This document shows, piece by piece, positions 46,651 to 58,596 of a stretch of 64,000 nt of DNA (position 1 is the stretch's first letter; each line of letters starts with the position of its first letter). The DNA is from Kalmusia sp. IMI 367209 (Eukaryota > Ascomycota > Dothideomycetes > Pleosporales > Didymosphaeriaceae): contig JAPEUQ010000008.1 in assembly GCA_027946365.1 (NCBI GenBank), forward strand, positions 1,116,001 to 1,180,000, given 5' to 3'. The notes under the pieces were generated by a model. That model made no database searches. It was not told where the DNA came from and was given only the letters and a program-made list of their open reading frames with translations. A program made the position numbers and the translations under genes.

Positions 46651-48592
46651 GATAAAGGTGCGGGATGAATGACAGAGGTTCAAGCAAAGAGTGAGACTGC
46701 TATGCTAGAATATTGAGCTGTTATGAGATGATAATTACTTGATGGTGGATGCTCTATAGGTCTTTTATATTGTATTCTCTTCGCAAGGCGGATTCCTCGG
46801 ATGTTAGCATCCCTATTACTTTTTTCTCGTACTCGTCATCAAACTCGATCCACAGATGTGATACCCACCCGCTGTGCCTGGTTTGATCCATCGTGCCGGT
46901 GCTTCATATTCCCACATCCACTTGACCTCCAGTGACGTATGATGGCTCATTAGCAGATGATGTTGCATAGGGAAGATCTTCATATCTAGGACTCGGAGTT
47001 CGACGTTCTTAGCGCATCCTACACACGGCAGTGTAGACAGGTACCCGGTCGACATACTAACCCATTTGATTCCAGGTACTTTCTATTTGTGCGTTTGTTG
47101 CCGTAATATGATACTAGCATGTTTGCTTGTTCTCCACCTTATTGCTCGAATGCAACCTTCCTACTTCTATCATCGATGCGGACGTTGGAGAGTGCTACTT
47201 TGAGCATTAAAGTCACTATGGATACCGCATAGACATGCTTGCATTCTGGGGATATATTGGGGTCGGCACAACGATATTACGGCTGCGGTGGTAGGATGCG
47301 ATCATCATTACTGCACAGGAACACGTTGGGAACGAGTGGTTGGAATAGCTGATCATCGTTACTCCTACGCCGGAACACGGATCCAATTAGCTGAATACTC
47401 TGTACTTGCGACAATTGCATGCGACATGCTTAGCCCTGAGGCTAAGGACGCTTGAAGTCTAAGATTCTTACGTGCGGTCGATCAAAGCTTCGCCGTTTCA
47501 TCATTGCGAGCAAATCCGATGGTGATCGGTATTGCGGCTCGCAAGCAAGTACATACGTTTTGTGTGGGGGCCCTCTGAAGGATGCGGTATGCTTTGGAAT
47601 TCCGCTGACAAAGGGCCCCGAGTACTACCGATCGAGGTTAATGGTATTCCCCACAAGTTGTACGATCGACAACATCCACTGATCGACCACCGACACGCGT
47701 CAACCGGATCCGCCATGTTTGAGCTAAAACTGGCTTGTTTACTTTGGGGATTGTTTTTGATGTCATCGCCCCCAAAGGTGCAGAGACAATGCTTGCAATG
47801 CGTTTCTTCTGGCATGGTATACTCCTTCATACGGCGATTTTTGAAATGCAGATTTAATTCCGATACCCACTTCGGCCCGCTAGGATTTTCGAGAATGGGG
47901 AATGGAGATACTAGTATTAGTCGATCTTCAACCCAGCCACATTTCCCACCCAAATGTTAGAACAGCATCCGCGGACGAAAGTAGTAAACCATGATTGCCT
48001 TAAAATATCTCTACAAACGTACTTGGTCGAATTCAAGATAAGATTATCATTCTATCATGGAAATCATTCATCGAAAACCTTCTATGCAGGGTATCTCTAA
48101 TCTGCCGCTACGTTTCGTGAACGTCCTATTACCGGTAGGGCTATAGTATGACAAGTTTCCATGAGACAAATATTCGTATTGCTTACTGCTGTATCATTTT
48201 TAGAATTGGAATATGCCAGATACTTTAGTCTTGGGGCGAAATTTTGGAATCGATCATCGATCGTTAATCGACAAGGCATTCTTGATCCAACGTAAACTTT
48301 CTAGCTACTCGCTATATTTGCTGCAAACCACGACAGAGTGTGTATGTCGATCAGCGCGCTTGGTCCTCAAGTATGCCTCACGTCGCGTCATAGTCGTCTG
48401 TTTCAAACCAGACAAACAACAACGATCTGCATGTCATGATGGAAATCCTTCTCGGACATCGGTAGTGATCGCAGACGTGGAAGGATGTCTGAATGTGGAG
48501 CGATAGCAACTGGATACTATAATCTTACCTGAACTAGTCAGATGCATGGAGCACTGACGAAATACGGAAGCATCGTGACCCTTGAGGAACAT
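46651..48592. other. 2-kb gene-poor stretch
   Basis: A minus-strand frame at 46816-47055 (79 codons, VKWMWEYEAPARWIKPG) looks weakly protein-like but has no match I know. Antisense frame pairs at 47501-47960 and 48097-48506 look like chance. Two imperfect copies of a roughly 40-nt block (GATCATCATTACT.. and GATCATCGTTACT..) lie at about 47300 and 47351. Confidence 0.45.
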
Positions 48593-48598
48593 ATAAAG
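48593..48598 (+). promoter_or_regulatory. Possible TATA box of the secreted two-part protein
   Basis: TATAAA about 100 nt upstream of the ATG at 48696. The position suits a core promoter. Confidence 0.4.
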
Positions 48599-48695
48599 GT
48601 CATAATGACCTGCGACAATCAACACCACAGCTCAGCACATCAGTTTGTTCTACCAGATCCAGAACAAGTGAATTACTCTTTACATTGTCACCACC

Positions 48696-49874
48696 ATGTC
48701 TTTCATTAGAACCGCGACCGCACTGAGTGCCGCCGCCCTCATCACTAAGCTGTCTTCTGCTCAGCTCTTGACCTTCTGCAAGGACAACCAGTGTGGTGAC
48801 TGTCCTGTTGCACCTGGTCAAGCTGTCGGCTACCCGCTCTGCAACATATACAACACTGAGACGGTTCTCGGCGACAATGGCTTCCAAGGTGTCGCCGGAG
48901 GGTACGTCACCTAGTTTCCTACATCTATACTTGGGTTTAGTCTGTCCATAGAAAATAATAATAGTACAGGGGTTTTCAAACATGGGTTGATGTGCCTGAG
49001 CCAGACGAGGGATGCACAGTCTTGATCAGGAGCCCGGCGGGCGTTGACCAGGAGAACTGTGGTGTTCCGGTCGGAATGTTTTCGAGTGGAACATGCGCCA
49101 ACGTTCCTCTCAAACAGACATTCATGATGCAGTACTGCTGTGGAAGCGGTGACTGCACAGCTGCGGGCGTGCAACGCCGAACTGCCGATGGTGGTTGGGC
49201 ATTTGACAAGCGATCTGGCGGCGCTGGTTTCAAATTCTATGATCGAAGTGGCAATGTTATTGTAAGCTTCTCCATGCCTTCCCCTTGTTCAATAAGCTCT
49301 TCAGTGGCTGACAAAAACCAAAGGAACCCATCGCAAGCGGGAACCCACCAGAAAAGAAAGAAAAGCGAGCTGAGGCTGTGACATCAACCAAGCGCGATTC
49401 TCCTGTGCTCGCAAAACGTGAGTCATGCAGTGGATGGAATCCCACGAGCGACATATACACCAAGAATGCCCTAGACTTTCAGGTTGTGGCTGGAAGTGTC
49501 AACGGCGGAACAACAGGTGGATCGATCGCCATCACGACTGAGCGTTCTGTTTCCACCACAGCCACTTTTGAAATGGGTATCGCGGACATCATTAGTCTCG
49601 GTGCATCATTCGCAACTACTGAGGAGACTAGCTCGTCCAAGACAGTCACAGTTTCCGTGCCTGCTGGCTCGGTAGGCGAGATGACATTCACTGCTAAGCT
49701 GAAATGCCAGGATGGTAAGTTACAATGTTATTCTTGTAGTTTTAATGAGTTAACATAACGAAAGGGACTTCTTCGTGCGACGGTTCTGATAAGGCTGGAA
49801 CAATTTGCAGTGGATATATGCTCGGCGATGATGTTGCTGGCACGTACTCCGTTGCCGCTGTCACTAAGCAGTAG
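48696..49874 (+). CDS. Secreted cysteine-rich protein with beta-rich C-terminal part
   Basis: Four exons (48696-48901, 48970-49261, 49324-49714, 49765-49874) with introns of 50-68 nt give 332 residues in one clean frame. A signal peptide (MSFIRTATALSAAALITKLS) precedes a Cys-rich first half (FCKDNQCGDCPVAPGQ, EENCG-like pairs, QYCCGSGDC). A basic spacer with KR pairs (KKEKRAEA, TSTKRDS, AKRES) could be cut by a Kex2-type protease. The second half is rich in Ser, Thr and Gly and predicted to be beta-strand (GGTTGGSIAITTERSVSTTA) with Cys near the end. The amphipathic Ser/Thr strands recall the general look of beta-barrel-forming proteins, but I cannot name a family. The gene looks intact and is extracellular. 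Confidence 0.8.
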
Positions 49875-51499
49875 ACGCTTCCCCATGCTTCTGCCGTGCG
49901 CCAATTTTATTTGAGAACTGGGGAAATTTCCGATGGGCTGTGTAACTATAAACATGTTGATGAATGAGCGCTCTTATTTGTACATACTCAGTACCTTAAT
50001 CTGGCGTTACTTGCAATATAATGTCAGGCGCTAGTTTCAAGCACAAGATTTTTGGTCGTCAATCACTTCTCGTATGTACTTATCTATGAGTCTTTGAAGA
50101 TAGATTTTAATTGAATTAAACAATATATATCTATGACTTCATCATATTGCGAACACGTACAGAATGCACTTTGCCCCAGTCTGAGTCGTATCGAAATGCA
50201 TTCATCCGAATATCCCGAAGCTGCGCCTTGAGTAGTAGCCATTCCTTTGGCTAAAAATGGATAGGGTTTGATGATTTGTTCCATGTCTTCCATGAACCTT
50301 TTCTTAGATTATGTACCAAGACGAAAATGATTAACGACTCTTCTGGTTTATAAAGAACCATAAAGCCCTCAGGACCTCACAACTTATCGCTTGCCTCGCT
50401 ATTATGGGCGCGGTTGGAAATGCTCAGGCTAGTGGAATTTACCTTGTAAAAAGAACGATCTGGTAGTTTCTCGATGGCGCAATAGTCCCCTATTATAGAG
50501 GCCTTGAAAAGTTCGCTCAAGTCTTAGCCAGATATTCTCAATGGTCTACCATCTGATTGGATATGGTAGCTTCACACACACCAGCGTTAGAGGCTTAAGC
50601 ACATGAGATTGAGGAATGCCTCAGGCTGGAAGATGCCTCAGGCTAGGATGTGAAGATATATAAGGGGTCTTCTAAGTATGTGTAGGATGAAGAGCCCATT
50701 GATTTTGTGGTAATATGGTGTTACAAATGTGTATTGACGTTTTAGGGAGATAGGAACGTTTGGCTAAACCCTGAAACCTGGGCTAACTAATATGAGTAAT
50801 ATGATTAGGCTGACTAGAGCCGTAGGAGTATGTTTGTTATAGTTGCCAAGGGGTAAGTAAGTTGGATGCATTAGGCTGAGTGTTGGGTTACTGGGTGAAC
50901 AATGTAGAATTAATATGGCAGTCAACAATAGGATATATTATATAGTAGAAAGTAGACGAATCTCTGCTGGACCAAGCCCATGTAGCAGTTCTTTGTTATC
51001 CCCTAGTCATGAGGTCATGGACACTTCTCAACCTTGGTACTCCCATTGTAGAGATATGTGGTCCACCTATGCGGAGCGTTGAGTAAGTCATCTAATATCA
51101 GCCTTCTCTCGTTGGTTGAGGCCCTGTCGCCGATTACCGCCCAATACCTCCCAATAGAGCCGTTTCGTGACACTGAGCGAGAGATGTGATGATTTTGAGG
51201 CCATAAGAAAGAAGTACTAATAGTAAGTATGGAGAGATGACCAATAAAAAGCTTGAAAGAACTTTATTGACATGGCAGAAGCGCCTAAACGATAGGTCTC
51301 TCAAGGACCATGGCCCGGGGGCGGCAGGGGGCGCATGGGGTGCACGGGTGAGGGCTGTGCCACGTGTTACCCGTATTTGAAGGAACATTAGTAGCATAAT
51401 GCGGGGGCAGCGGTGATACTCATTCAATACTTAACCACAAAGCTCGTCCTGTACTGTGCTGCAGTCTCCTTTTTGTCTCGCCGCTTTACTTTCCCAACC
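49875..51499. other. AT-rich gene-poor stretch with short repeats
   Basis: No protein family seen on either strand. ATGCCTCAGGCT occurs twice, at 50616-50627 and 50633-50644. The run 50300-51200 is AT-rich and stop-dense like mutated repeat DNA, but I found no terminal repeats or transposon domain. Confidence 0.5.
50616..50644. repeat. Short direct repeat
   Basis: Two exact copies of ATGCCTCAGGCT with a 17-nt period, inside AT-rich noncoding sequence. No function apparent. Confidence 0.6.
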
Positions 51500-52837
51500 A
51501 TGTCTTCGAACCCCGCCGACGCGTATGCCGCGCAGCTGAAGCGCGAGCGGGAGGAAAACCCCGTGCACATCGACCACCTCGATCACAATGTATTAGCTGG
51601 TAAGGAATGAGGCTATTTAGCTTGAAGGCGAGGTGGTGAAGCTAATCATGCAGCGCTGCCTGCGGGCGTCGTAATCGAGGCGATTGTGCCCTCGGGCGCG
51701 AGCGAGTGGTGCCAGACTGTGCGCATCGATGCGCGGCTGCGTAATGGGACGCTGCGGCGATATTTCAAAAAGGTATGTGCAAGATGCATCCGATATTGTG
51801 ATTCCATTGGGTACTAGAGAACCAGAGATGGGTGTTATGGAGATTCCGCTGACTTCACCTGGCAAGGTGCAATCAGGAGAGGTAGGCCGCCGCATGATAG
51901 AGGGCACGTTCCAATCCGAGTCGACGTATATTTCTTACTGCCCAAATCACGTTCCAAAGCCCATCGCTTTTGGCGAGTACGCTGCAGAACCCGACACGTG
52001 GTTCTACCTCTGCGAGTACCATGATATGGTCGATAAGTTGCCTGAGATGAAGTCCTTCGTCGCTATTGTGGCCAAGGTCCATCAGGCTAGTATGGGCAAG
52101 TCTCCCACGCAAAAATATGGCTTTCATGTGCCGACCCATCTGGCCAATGTCCCAAACGATAATAGCTGGCAGCTATCATGGGAGACATGGTATACGCAGG
52201 CTATGGAAGCAATGTTCCAGTTTGAAAAAAGAATCCACGGCGAGGACCATGAGTTGGAAAGCCTGTTCAAGGACCTTAAGGACAAAGTTATTCCTAGGCT
52301 TCTGCGGCCCTTAGAGACGGGTGGACACTTTATTGAACCATGCTTAATCCACTCAGACCTTTGGCCTGGCAATTGCATGCTAGATGCTGACTCGGGCGAG
52401 ATCATGATCTTCGACTCTTGCGGATATTGGGGGCACAACGAGTCTGATTTGGGCAGCTGGCGAGCTCCGAGATATCGCTTGGGCCGTCCTTTCATGGAAG
52501 AATACCAAAGGATCATGGGCATGTCAGAACCGCATGGTGACTGGGACGACCGCAATGCCCTCTATGCCTTGTAAGCTAATCCATGGCCGCTTCGTGGCCG
52601 AATTGAACAATACTTATAACAAACAGACGCTACGACCTGCTCGTTTCGGGGCTCTATCCCAAAGAGATAATTTTCCGCCAACTGTGCGCTCTTTCCCTCG
52701 ACGTCTACATATATTGACTGCTAACTCAGCATAGGGCCAAAAAGGAAATGAAGACTCTCATCGATAAGTTCCCCAATGGGCTACGAGAGGATGACCCCTT
52801 ATATGCACCGAAGTTAGAAATTCATAGTGGCCACTAA
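51500..52837 (+). CDS. Fructosamine-3-kinase family protein
   Basis: Five exons (51500-51599, 51654-51772, 51867-52570, 52627-52683, 52735-52837) total 1083 nt and 360 residues. The splice after YFKKV joins QSGEVGRRMIEGTFQSES, the conserved lysine and glutamate region of the family. The catalytic loop is CLIHSDLWPGNCMLD, the metal-binding motif is IMIFDSCGYWGHNESDLG (Asp within FDS), and GRPFMEEYQRIMG follows. These are marks of the fructosamine/ketosamine kinase branch of the APH-like kinases. Such enzymes phosphorylate sugar-protein Amadori adducts so that the sugar is lost. Bacterial-type relatives use other amines, so the substrate is open. The protein is cytosolic. A decayed second copy lies immediately downstream. 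Confidence 0.88.
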
Positions 52838-53102
52838 CAGGTCCTAAATTTTTACTAGATCAATCCATCTTCGTAGTTTCAGGGACTCGAGTATAGAACA
52901 TGAGCTTACCATACATGCGCTAGAATAGATCTCTATGGGACAAGCGTGGTGACAGATTGTATCTCTTTCCTCGACTTGGCAACAATAGCCGATCGCGATC
53001 ACTTAAAGCGGCTCAGCCTGACTTGACCCACTACCGCCCCGCAAAAGACCACAGACAACCACTCTACCAGCCTGGCATCAATAACCACATTCACCCTTCA
53101 TC

Positions 53103-54395
53103 ATGTCCGAAGATTATTTTCAAGATCAGTCCAACGCCACTGCCCACTCCGGCGACATTGTATTAGACCCTGCAATTATCTCCAGTGATGCTGTAGGCGT
53201 AACACAACACCAAAATGCTTCACTAACACATTTCCACAAGCACTTCCTGCCGATGCGACGGTCATTACTGCTCAAGGCCATGGAGTGAGCAATTAGAACA
53301 TGACCGGTTATGTAGAGTTCAGACAGAGTAATCAGACGCCAACAAATTGGTTCCTGAAGGTAGGTTACTCCATTTCCCACTCATACCAGACTCCACTGAT
53401 AATAATTAGATTACCGCCAGGGAGCGAGGGCGTGCGATGATATACGGGGAATACGAGTCTATGACTGAGATTTGCAAGGTCACACGTTCATTTACACCAC
53501 GACCTATCTGCTAGGGCTCCTGTTGGGAATCAGGCCATTATTTCTTTCTCTGCGAATTCCACGACCTAGATTCCAAACTCCCCTCCATTCTGGACTTCGT
53601 ATGGGAAGTCGCAAAGTTGCACCAAGAGAGCCAATCCCCAGATGGCATGTTTGGTCTCTACGTAACGACGTACAACGGCACTCTGGAGCAAGACAATACG
53701 TGGACGGACTAGTGGGAGAAGTTCTACGCGCTGGGCACAGTCCGCATGCTAGCCTTGAAGGAGTCAGCACGGGATCCTAATTTAGAGCTGAAGCAATTAT
53801 CCAGGGAACTCCTAGCCAAGGTAATACCTAGACTCCTACGACCGCTCAAGCCCCAGGGACGAAAGGTGAGGCCTAGCCTGCTCAATGGATATCTGTGGGT
53901 AGGTAATGTTGCCACCAACAAGGCCACAGGTCAGCCAATGATCTTCGACTCTTCGGCGTATCATGGTCATCACGAATGTGAGTCGAAAGTCCGTCAAGCC
54001 TGAAATGTTAGTTAGTCCACTAACATACCTTCCATAGACGAGCTCAGCACATTGAGACCAATGAACAATGACTGGATCCGAGAGTGCACTGAGGCGTATC
54101 ACACCCAACTTCCGAAGGACGCACCCGTTGAGGACTGGAATTCTCGAATGCGCTATCTGCCTTGTATGTATATTACTCCTGTCTTGTGTTTCTGTGAATT
54201 GAATATCATGAACTGATTTATCATAGGCGAACCTAGATGATTGATTCGGCACTATATCCCAAGCAAGAGGAATACAAAAACATGCATGCTTCCCCTCGTC
54301 CTATCGTTAAACAGCTAACCAATTCATCATTCTGATCAAAGAAATGCGGCAGTTAGTCGAGCAGTTCCCTAATGGCTACGTAGAGAATTCATAAC
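53103..54395 (+). pseudogene. Second fructosamine-3-kinase-family gene, decayed tandem copy
   Basis: The region after the intact kinase repeats its order in broken form. ERGRAMIYGEYESMTEI stands for the conserved early segment, then FLCEFHDLDSKLPSI, EVAKLHQESQSPDGM, LLAKVIPRLLRPLKP and MIFDSSAYHGHHE. The end is YPKQEEYKNMHASP and EQFPNGYVENS. Frame changes and stops occur between them, including TAG after NTWTD (near 53710). The catalytic loop reads SLLNGYLWVGN in place of IHSDLWPGN, so the essential His and Asp are gone. This copy is clearly dead. Its divergence from the intact gene suggests an old duplication rather than a recent one. Confidence 0.85.
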
Positions 54396-54699
54396 TTTAC
54401 GCGTCTGTCATTTACCTTCCTATAATATAGCTAATAGGACAACTACACGTATATGGTTTTGTCCCCTCAGCTCGTATCCTTGATGCACATGCACATTGTG
54501 ATACATTGTGTATCTTTGTCCATGCCCACGTCCCTTGCCAAGCCTAAGCCTTGTAACCTTGAAGATGTGATTGAACGACTTCATGCGCCTCAATCCAAAA
54601 ATGACGTTTCTTGAGATAATGGTAATCATCAAGTTAAGCCTGTCGCTCACCGTAATGAGGCTCAAAAGGATTGAGCAGTGGGCATGCAAGATTCGTCGA
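54396..54699. other. Intergenic, no gene seen
   Basis: Spacer between two pseudogenes. One antisense frame at 54420-54689 has no similarity. Confidence 0.5.
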
Positions 54700-55534
54700 C
54701 CTATCTAAATCCTGTCAATCGGAAACATGGTATGCTATGATTGCAATGAGCACGCGAAAGTCTCCACAGGTTTCTTCTACCCTCGGCAGCTTCAAAAATT
54801 TGTATACGATTGGTGGCTCCACTCCCTTGCCCACATTTAGTGCACAAGCTAAAGGATGCTGCTTATGGGTATTGCGCACCGTCAACCACTAGCTAAGCAG
54901 TATGTATATTAACATTTTTATAGGATGTAGATGGGAAGTAGTACATTGATTTCCTATGTATGTTCGGCGCTTTCAGTCAAGGACATTCGCATCCTATGGT
55001 TGTTGAGGCTGCAAAGAAACAAATGGACACCGGTATACATCCTAGCAGAAGATATTTTTTGAAGACTCTTAGAACGCTAATTGTAAACTAAAAGCGGCGT
55101 TAGTCAATGCTTCAACGAACAATACCATTTGGCCGGCCTTCGCTGAAATGATGTGTACCAAATTTGGATACGACAAGATTGCCTCCGCTGTCTCAGGCAC
55201 GGATGCTACCGATGCCGCAAGCAAGATCGCTAGGAAATGGGCCATTTTAGAAAAAGGTGTGCCGCCGGAGGATTTGCTTATATTGGGGGTCTCAGACTGT
55301 TATCATGGGCTTGCGAGTGGCGTTTGGGAATTGCAGAATAGGTCCGTAATTTGTCGCAGAATCGGCTTGTTGTGTATGGACAAGTGGTTGTCATTGTTTG
55401 CTAAAGACCTGCACTTAAGGATGAGTTCTACTGTGGTGATTGGGAAGGAGGAATTTGAAAGGGCAGTGGATATTTTGGGTGAGGCGATGGAGGAATGCTT
55501 GGAGGACGACCCAACTTATAAAGCACGCTTGTAA
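54700..55534 (+). pseudogene. Class-III (PLP) aminotransferase, decayed
   Basis: Recognisable pieces in order are PLPTFSAQAKGC, DVDGK, stop, YIDFL, then GAFSQGHSHPMVVEAAKKQM (54960-55015), and SGTDATDAASKIARKW with SDCYHGLASGVWE (55190-55330). These match the N-terminal half of ornithine/acetylornithine-type class-III enzymes up to the cofactor-phosphate region. After about 55340 the sequence jumps to the C-terminal end of the family (VVIGKEEFERAVDILGEAM, stop at 55534). The middle third, with the cofactor lysine, is deleted. A TAG interrupts DVDGK. It is dead by both stop and deletion. Active relatives move amino groups or, in some branches, eliminate phosphate from phosphorylated amino-alcohols. 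Confidence 0.8.
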
Positions 55535-55725
55535 ATAGATACCAGCTCTGTGATATAAAGAAATATACTATCTGCCCATGTAGAATCGTTTACAATTGAT
55601 GTGCGTTAGACTGGGAACTATACTTCCGCGCAACCTCGGCCGTGTTTTGCCCACTTCTGACTATTCTTAGATGATACCGGAGTATAGAAGATTTTACGTA
55701 TGTTCACTGAATTCGCTTCGTAATT

Positions 55726-55755
55726 GTGAGAATTGTGTTCGTGAGAATTGTGTTC
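55726..55755. repeat. Perfect tandem duplication of 15 bp
   Basis: GTGAGAATTGTGTTC occurs twice head to tail with no mismatch, in noncoding sequence between two pseudogenes. It looks like a recent slippage or repair duplication. Confidence 0.85.
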
Positions 55756-55822
55756 AAGTTGTCAAATGTAGTGAAAGGGATTTTTCCCTCTCACAATACG
55801 TTACTAAGTCTCCATTCATCAA

Positions 55823-56565
55823 TCAGCACTCCTCTTCCACCCACGACGACTGTGGAAGCATCTCCATACCTTTGCCACTTTTCGCAAACAGAAGATCCGC
55901 CGATCTTGCCGCACAAATATCTGACACACCATCACCTCCATATAATAAAGCTGGACATTCCGAATCTAGGATATCGTAGAGATTATCGGCATATCGGCGG
56001 ATATGGACAGACTTGTCCATGCCGAAGGGGCTGTCGTCATGTAGTCTAACCTTTCAGTTGCGGTCACTGACAATTTCATCACCGCTTAGCGCCGCCATAA
56101 CTTCGTTTGAGATTACCTCAATCTCAGCAGCCGGGCTCGACACCACCAGAGAGCACTATCACCGGTACGTTTGAACCTTTCGCCCATCGATAGACGTGTG
56201 CGAAGCCTAGGTCGAGATCGATATACTTGCATTGGAAGTCAATACATTCTTGCAGTGATCTGTCAATACTGAGCATTTGTTCTACATCAGCCTGGTCTGA
56301 TATGAGAAGTTGAAGGCGAGCAGGTGTGGTTCCAGGTGCATAATTTACCTTAATGGTATCCTCCCCTCCAGAATAGCGAGGTTAGACGCTTTCAACAAGT
56401 CATCACCGTAGCCGAGATTTGCAACCTGTTCGACTTAGTACTGTTGGCAAATAGGCAGTTTTTGGTTACGAGAAAGTCGTTGCTGTCTGAGGTTGTAATA
56501 GTACCGTCAAAGTCAGTAAAGAATATGATCTTGGGCTTTAGGGTTAGATGTCGTGACAGCGACAT
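55823..56565 (-). pseudogene. HAD-superfamily phosphatase, decayed
   Basis: On the minus strand, starting MSLSRHLTLKPKIIFF, all the HAD motifs can be followed. Motif I is FFTDFDGTITTSDSNDF. A cap region follows (GYGDDLLKASN, RLQLLISDQADVEQM). Motif II is VPVIVLSGGVEPG and motif III is LLYGGDGVSDICAARSADLL. The pieces lie in different frames with stops (TGA after VEPGC). The set matches the phosphoserine/polyol-phosphate-like HAD family of yeast YNL010W and MtnX type. The coding pieces are still clear, so loss is moderately recent. It sits tail-to-tail with the aminotransferase wreck and next to a transporter wreck. Confidence 0.75.
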
Positions 56566-56764
56566 GATTTCCTGTGTTTATGAGCTTCACGAAAGCGTCA
56601 TGACCACGCTGAAGATATACCTCAAATGCCATGCAATTACGTAAGCTGTGCTGAAGCCTATCATGTATCTGCGCTAGCCTACCCTGATTGAACGCACCAT
56701 CATCCCACTACCTTGTTCTCTACAGAAATTCCATTGCAGCGCTCGCAAGCTTCTTGACCTCGAT

Positions 56765-58256
56765 ATGGGAAAAAACAACGAACAAAGCAGTAGTGAAACT
56801 ACTAAAACAAACATCAACACCAACAGCGATTTCGATCATGGGCAGACCTCTCAGTCTTATACGATCTTTACGCCAACCCAAAAATCACTGCTTCTATACA
56901 CCTACTCTATATCAGCAATATTCTCGACCATCTCGTCCTTTGTATACTTTCCTACTATCATGGCTATAGCCGAGGATCTAGGAGTTTCTATCCAATCAGT
57001 CAATTTCACCATTACGTCCTACCAGATAATATCTGGTATTGCGCCCTCAATATTCGGAAGCATGGCCGACGAATTAGGAAGACGACCCATCATTCTTTTG
57101 ACATCGGCGTTATACCTCGGATCTAACATTGGGCTAGCGTTGACGAAACGGTGTATTATCCTAGTTGTTCTACGGTGTCTATAGAGCGCAGGAGCCTCAA
57201 GCAGTGTTGCCATTGCTTATGGAATTATTGCTGATATATCAGTCCCTGAGGAGCGAGGATCATTTGTTGGTGTGCTACTTGGCTTCACTAATGCGGCTCC
57301 AAGCCTTATACCGATTGTTGGAGGAGTTGTTTCAGAAGGCTTTCATGGCGATGGATCTTTTGGCTCCTGGCTATCACATCTGGTACACGTCTTTTATTGC
57401 TCGGCACTTTCCTTCCAGAGACAGCCAGGAGCATCGTTGGAAATGGAATCCTGAGTCCAAGACACTTGATGAACCGCTCTGTATATTCTCTTTTCCTTCG
57501 CCGACACTCCCAAAGCCCACGGGACACGATGGAGCACGGAAGAATTAGTCTGACAAGCCTATTCAAGAGCTTCACAGCGTTATTGGATTACGGAAACTTC
57601 ATCGTCGTTCTCGTGGGCGGAACTAAATACACAATATACGGTTGTCTAGCAGCGTCACTTTCCGCGAACGTCGTCCAAGTTTATTCACTAAACTACCTTA
57701 CCGCCGGCCTGACATACCTTCCCGCGGGAATTGGTGGCATGCTTGCTGTATATACCGCTAGGAAATTGCTCGATTATGATTACCGTGTCACAGCCGATAA
57801 TCTAGGTGTACCATGGAAACCCGATCTACATCAATAGGAGACTTTCCCATAGAAAAAGCTCGACTCCGCTCTATTTTCCCAGTCATACTCATCAGCTCAT
57901 TTACCACGACTGGGTACGGTTGGACGTTACATGCAGAACGACAAATTGCAATCCTACTCGTTATCCAGTTCTTTTCAGGTGCTGCGCAGGTCTTCGTTTT
58001 TGTTACATGCGGAACATTGCTGACAGACTTGAATCCGGGGAGAAGTTCTACGGTCCAGACGAGCTATAATTTAGTGAGGTGCGCACTCGGTACGGTAGGA
58101 ACTGCAGCGCTAGATGCTACGATCCGAGGGGTTGGGATTGGGTGGTGCTTCAGTATCTTGGGGATATTTGGGGTTATATGCGTACCGCTGCTTTATATAC
58201 CGAAGAGAAAGGGAGAAGGGTGGCGGGCACGGATGAGGGAAGAGAGGGCTGAGTAA
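56765..58256 (+). pseudogene. MFS drug/H+ antiporter (Qdr-like), broken
   Basis: A nearly complete DHA1 carrier of the quinidine-resistance type. The N-terminus is polar (MGKNNEQSSSETTK). Helix 1-2 reads YFPTIMAIAEDLGVS, the MFS signature is GSMADELGRRPIILL, then SAGASSSVAIAYGIIADI, TFLPETARSIVGNG, YLPAGIGGMLAVY and FPIEKARLRSIFP. The C-terminus keeps GTLLTDLNPGRSSTVQTSYN, a strong family mark. Defects are TAG at 57182-57184 where the family has Gln (CAG to TAG), a frame change near 57392 and another near 57830. These two shifts need an added base (or loss of two), unlike the +1 pattern elsewhere. Coding content is otherwise high, so inactivation is recent. Confidence 0.82.
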
Positions 58257-58596
58257 GTAGTGGTCCAGTGGGAGGAAACGGAGGTTCGAAGAGTCCAAAC
58301 GAATGCGCGGATAAATATTGTTTCTCGTAGCTCATCTCCCCGATATCTCATCCAACTTACCCCATGCGACCTAAAGCACCATTTCTACTCGCACACGTCT
58401 GAGAGACTGGTCTTCGACCCTCATCTCAGACACTTGCGTGTTGGTTCAGCCTGTTATTGGCTAGATTTCCTGAGTTTCCCCAGCACCAAACAAAATGTTT
58501 TCGACTATACAACTTAGAAGCCAACGATAGTCAACAGGTTTACCAGTACCCCACATTGTTAGGGGTAGAACACTACTATATTAATGGAACTCCTTC
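58257..58596. other. Spacer between convergent MFS pseudogenes
   Basis: 3' flanks only; nothing else seen. Confidence 0.6.

Noticed and set aside
50300..51420. Possible solo LTR of a retrotransposon
   Set aside because: AT-rich and stop-dense, but no matching TG...CA ends, target-site duplication or second copy could be seen in the window.
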